Origin: Nitrosophilus kaiyonis
GTDB lineage: Bacteria > Campylobacterota > Campylobacteria > Campylobacterales > Nitratiruptoraceae
Direction: 5' to 3'
DNA: 64,000 nt
NCBI RefSeq assembly: GCF_027943725.1
Contig: NZ_AP025696.1
Coordinates: 1,651,501-1,715,500, forward strand
This document shows, piece after piece, positions 63,629 to 64,000 of the stretch. Both the position numbers and the translations under genes were made by a program. Position 1 is the stretch's first letter. Each line of letters opens with the position of its first letter. A model generated the notes under the pieces. It was not told where the DNA came from and searched no databases. It was given only the letters and a program-made list of their open reading frames with translations.

Positions 63629-64000
63629 TTAGTATCTCTTCTATTTTTTTATGTGCTTTTATATTTCCTCTCGATAATACAGGCTTTTTAGGAAAATATT
63701 CAATTTTATTTTTTGTAATTAATAGATATTTATGCTCCGGCCTATCAAAATTTCCAAATGATATCTTAATCAAATATCTATCACTATCTATTTGATATAA
63801 TTTTTCAAAATGTACAAAAAAATCATCAAATACTTTTGGTTTTGTATCAAAATTTTTTACAATATTTTCAAGATTATATTCTTTTTTAAATTCAAAATCA
63901 AAATCAATTTTTAAGGGCTCGGATTTTTCAATATTTATCATTCTGATATCATAAATATCTTTATTAAGTCTTAACCATCTATCTTCATATTTACTTACAA
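63618..64000 (-). CDS. trmB: tRNA (guanine-N7)-methyltransferase, C-terminal part
   Basis: The frame is open through the left end of this minus-strand gene to the window edge, so this is only the last about 127 codons of a longer protein. SKYEDRWLRLNKDIYDIRM at its beginning is the C-terminal TrmB signature, and HKYLLITKNKIEYFPKKPVLSRGN belongs to the C-terminal extension of the long Campylobacterota form. TrmB methylates guanine-46 of tRNA with SAM; the SAM domain lies outside the window. The trmB-ftsE-ftsX order is that of Campylobacter. A shorter call starting at the internal ATG would be a fragment. Confidence 0.8.
   Translation of the reverse strand, partial: VSKYEDRWLRLNKDIYDIRMINIEKSEPLKIDFDFEFKKEYNLENIVKNFDTKPKVFDDFFVHFEKLYQIDSDRYLIKISFGNFDRPEHKYLLITKNKIEYFPKKPVLSRGNIKAHKKIEEILNGK

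Noticed and set aside
63618-63941. Independent 107-residue hypothetical gene
   Set aside because: The frame stays open upstream to the window edge and continues into a TrmB signature, so it is the end of trmB.

Overview
The window is a strongly AT-rich, gene-dense chromosomal segment from a member of the Campylobacterota (the former Epsilonproteobacteria). Three gene orders match, from memory, blocks of Campylobacter jejuni: coaD-tmk-hisS-speA-cysE-aspC; psd-gltX-yggT-slt-lipoprotein-mobB-fbp-small protein-metG; and trmB-ftsE-ftsX-envC-pyrH-rpoZ-spoT-tyrS-FMN reductase-amiC, together with ppa/adk/aspS/nadK/recN/tatD/mltD/rlpA/kdsC/lptC/lptA/engB/mrdA. A stand-alone CheB without a receiver domain, a short adenylate kinase and a short GluRS fit the same phylum. 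The adenosylcobalamin-dependent ribonucleotide reductase, nitrate-sensor (NIT) chemoreceptor, Fe2+ uptake genes and fructose-bisphosphatase would suit an anaerobic or microaerobic, possibly chemolithotrophic vent or sediment lineage, but the genus is not resolved here.

Layout. 0-7.9 kb (+): coenzyme A, dTMP, histidyl-tRNA, polyamine, cysteine and aspartate functions, then class II ribonucleotide reductase. 7.9-19.1 kb (-): lpxD, ilvBN, a small inverted-repeat mobile element, ppx, ilvA, a CoA-binding protein, an M48 lipoprotein, feoB/feoA and a porin behind a Fur box. 19.3-31.7 kb (mostly +): rhodanese, psd, gltX, murein and metabolic genes, metG, a degenerate Mur-ligase-like protein, a Ca2+/H+ exchanger and an orphan TRAP binding protein. 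32-36 kb (-): queC and a chemotaxis operon. 36-37.7 kb (+): ybeY and a second exchanger. 37.7-48.6 kb (-): envelope and LPS-export genes, hisB, tatD, recN, nadK. 48.8-53.8 kb (+): aspS, feoA-like, adk, cinA-like, ylxP-like, ahpD-like, ppa. 53.9-64 kb (-): amiC to trmB, the cell-division, stringent-response and translation block. Most genes inside these runs overlap by 1-15 bases or are coupled.

The most unusual feature is the set of spacers between transcription units. Fifteen of them share one plan: beginning at, or inside, the last codons of the upstream gene there is a C-poor stretch made of degenerate 7- or 8-base tandem words, then a G-poor stretch of partly complementary words, then the Shine-Dalgarno and start of the next gene. 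The words differ from spacer to spacer (GTTGAGTA, ATTGGGA, GTGATAGTGGATA, TTAGAAAG, GGCTGAA and others), but complementarity between the arms and orientation along the gene are kept. Some cores are near-identical copies at distant loci. Two of these spacers, 14 kb apart, also carry a roughly 180-base structured element in which one hairpin keeps its CTGC loop while its nine-pair stem has been replaced by a different, still complementary sequence.

Other points of interest are a 269-base MITE-like element with 32-base terminal inverted repeats and a TTAT target duplication, two genes that seem to start at ATT codons, heavy use of TTG starts, a Mur-ligase-like protein without an ATP site, and a porin apparently under Fur control.
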